Source of the DNA: Neobacillus drentensis NBRC 102427
GTDB taxonomy: Bacteria; Bacillota; Bacilli; Bacillales; Cytobacillaceae
Length of the DNA: 64,000 nt
Assembly: GCF_001591445.1 (NCBI RefSeq)
Contig: NZ_BCUX01000005.1
Location: 124,001-188,000, forward strand
Reading direction: 5' to 3'
The position numbers were made by a program, and so were the translations under genes. Under the pieces are notes generated by a model that saw only the letters and a program-made list of their open reading frames with translations, was not told the origin of the DNA and ran no database searches. Every line of letters begins with the position of its first letter. The first letter of the stretch is position 1. This document shows positions 63,029 to 64,000 of the stretch, piece after piece.

Positions 63029-64000
63029 CTATAAAAATGCTCTTTCATGGAACTGAATTGTATTTCCATACGCATCTTCATCAAGAATTTGGAACTCTTG
63101 AATTTGAACTGCATAAAACATTGGCTGGGTCCGAATTTTTAAATACGTGTCATAATCCAATGTCTTAAAGCCTTTGAAGCTGGGATATATATTTGCTTCT
63201 AAAATCCACGGGAAGCCATGCTCATCTAAAGCGATATCTATACCAAATTCAGCAAAATGTTCATTTTTTTGGTCCATTATCCGGCAAAACCTTTGGCAAA
63301 GGTTTAAAATGTTCCGATAAACAAGCGAAAAGTTTAGTCCTTGGGTTGAACTCTTGATGACTTTTTCCAATGTCATCGCCTCTCCACCCCGAGCAATATT
63401 GGTTAGGTCTTCATCTTCTCGAGCAACCCTGCATTCAATTCCTGAGCATTGCCACTTCCTATTGTTATATTTCTGCATCACAACCCTGACATCAAGGGAT
63501 CGATTATTTACCTTTAGGAGCGGGATATAGGTTTGAAATAAATACTCTTGATCAAAAATCCCCATTTCCTCTAACAGTGCTTGTAGATCTTCTTTATCCT
63601 TCAGTCTGTGCTCTACTTTTGTCATATTCCGATAATCAAATAAGCTAAAACCTTCTGTTTTAGAATCTAATTCTACTATAAAAATTCCGCGTCCTCTGGA
63701 TAAACTTACAGGCTTTAAAATAACCTTTCCATTTTCTATTACAAAGTCAATTAATTCTTCCATGTTATCTAAAAGGATAGTGGCCGGTAAGTGTTGCTTA
63801 ATTTCCGGGTTGTTTTTTAGTAAATAAAGATCTGATTTTTTAAAGTGATAGGAATTAAATAAATGATTATCGGTTAATTCCACAAGTTGTCGAATATCAT
63901 TTTCCTTTTGATGGAAATTTCGACGGTAGATGGTAGAGGGGATGGGGGTAGAATCATAGCGCCAATGTTTTTTTACCGGGTCATAGATCATCCCATAAGC
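63029..64000 (-). CDS. YheC/YheD family ATP-grasp spore coat protein (third, partial)
   Basis: The 3' 323 codons of a YheCD-family gene whose 5' end lies beyond the right edge; the frame is open to base 64000 (GMIYDPVKKHWRYD). Seen are VILKPVSLSRGRGIFIVEL, SLDVRVVMQKYNNRKWQCSG, NIARGGEAMTLE and the metal motif WILEANIYPSFKGF. The ATG at 63989-63991 is probably internal because preceding codons match the family. Third YheCD protein in 6 kb. Confidence 0.83.
   Translation of the reverse strand, partial: AYGMIYDPVKKHWRYDSTPIPSTIYRRNFHQKENDIRQLVELTDNHLFNSYHFKKSDLYLLKNNPEIKQHLPATILLDNMEELIDFVIENGKVILKPVSLSRGRGIFIVELDSKTEGFSLFDYRNMTKVEHRLKDKEDLQALLEEMGIFDQEYLFQTYIPLLKVNNRSLDVRVVMQKYNNRKWQCSGIECRVAREDEDLTNIARGGEAMTLEKVIKSSTQGLNFSLVYRNILNLCQRFCRIMDQKNEHFAEFGIDIALDEHGFPWILEANIYPSFKGFKTLDYDTYLKIRTQPMFYAVQIQEFQILDEDAYGNTIQFHERAFL

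Noticed and set aside
1..64000. tRNA, rRNA or CRISPR arrays
   Set aside because: No cloverleaf, rRNA segment or regularly spaced direct repeats were found by eye; a covariance-model search would be decisive.

Overview
The window looks like chromosomal DNA of a low-GC, endospore-forming Bacillaceae member, probably Bacillus, Neobacillus or a close relative. Evidence: GerA-type germinant receptor genes, an SspL-type spore protein, YheC/YheD spore proteins, a tapA-sipW-tasA/sinR biofilm locus, and many small Bacillus housekeeping genes (ypjP, ypgQ, ypgR, ypeP, brxA types). Ribosome binding sites are strong, and TTG or GTG starts are frequent. I saw no rRNA, tRNA, CRISPR array or prophage. Gene names are assigned by recognising motifs and context; no database search was run.

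Layout, left to right. 1-3.1 kb: a germinant receptor operon cut by the window edge, and a DegV protein. 3.1-6.1 kb: two Bacillus-type dispersed repeats, a small conserved gene, and a group II intron sitting just behind a terminator, whose maturase has one in-frame TAG. 6.1-10.3 kb: biofilm matrix locus (tapA, sipW, tasA, and an LPXTG protein that shares a TasA motif), with divergent sinR and SinR-like boxes around the tapA promoter. 10.3-21.8 kb: a complete membrane-bound uptake [NiFe]-hydrogenase locus (hyaABCD, an unusual Cys4 Rieske-like protein, hypABFCDE), preceded by tatA and tatC. The Tat genes plausibly export the small subunit, and the hyp genes build the NiFe(CN)2CO centre.

22-24.5 kb: a small unknown gene, thyA-dfrA, and a secreted lethal-factor-like metallopeptidase. 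24.5-35.1 kb: a large Ter/Yce stress locus, with three TerD proteins, TelA, YceG and TerC plus the CitE-like, phosphoribosyltransferase, StiP and HAD genes of the Ter-linked 'biosynthetic module'. Two sigma-W-like promoters (TGAAAC-N16-CGTA and CGAAAC-N16-CGTA) head its two arms, which suggests control by envelope stress. 35.2-41.8 kb: ypjP, brxA, ypgR, ypgQ with an ABC-F gene, a second degV, and an unknown gene cotranscribed with formate-THF ligase. 43.5-47.7 kb: fhs, metA (Glu111, acetyl type), a DUF3892 gene, mntR, topB.

47.8-53.7 kb: cydABDC, encoding cytochrome bd and its ABC exporter, with palindromic operator candidates upstream. 53.9-58.2 kb: a small unknown gene, a cold-shock gene, a zinc-finger gene, two RNase H-like genes, a DMT transporter, a PAP2-like protein and sspL. 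58.3-64 kb: a spore-surface cluster with three YheC/YheD proteins, a further ATP-grasp ligase and a CotSA-like glycosyltransferase. Its chemistry is, as far as I know, undefined, and it is one of the more interesting parts of the window.
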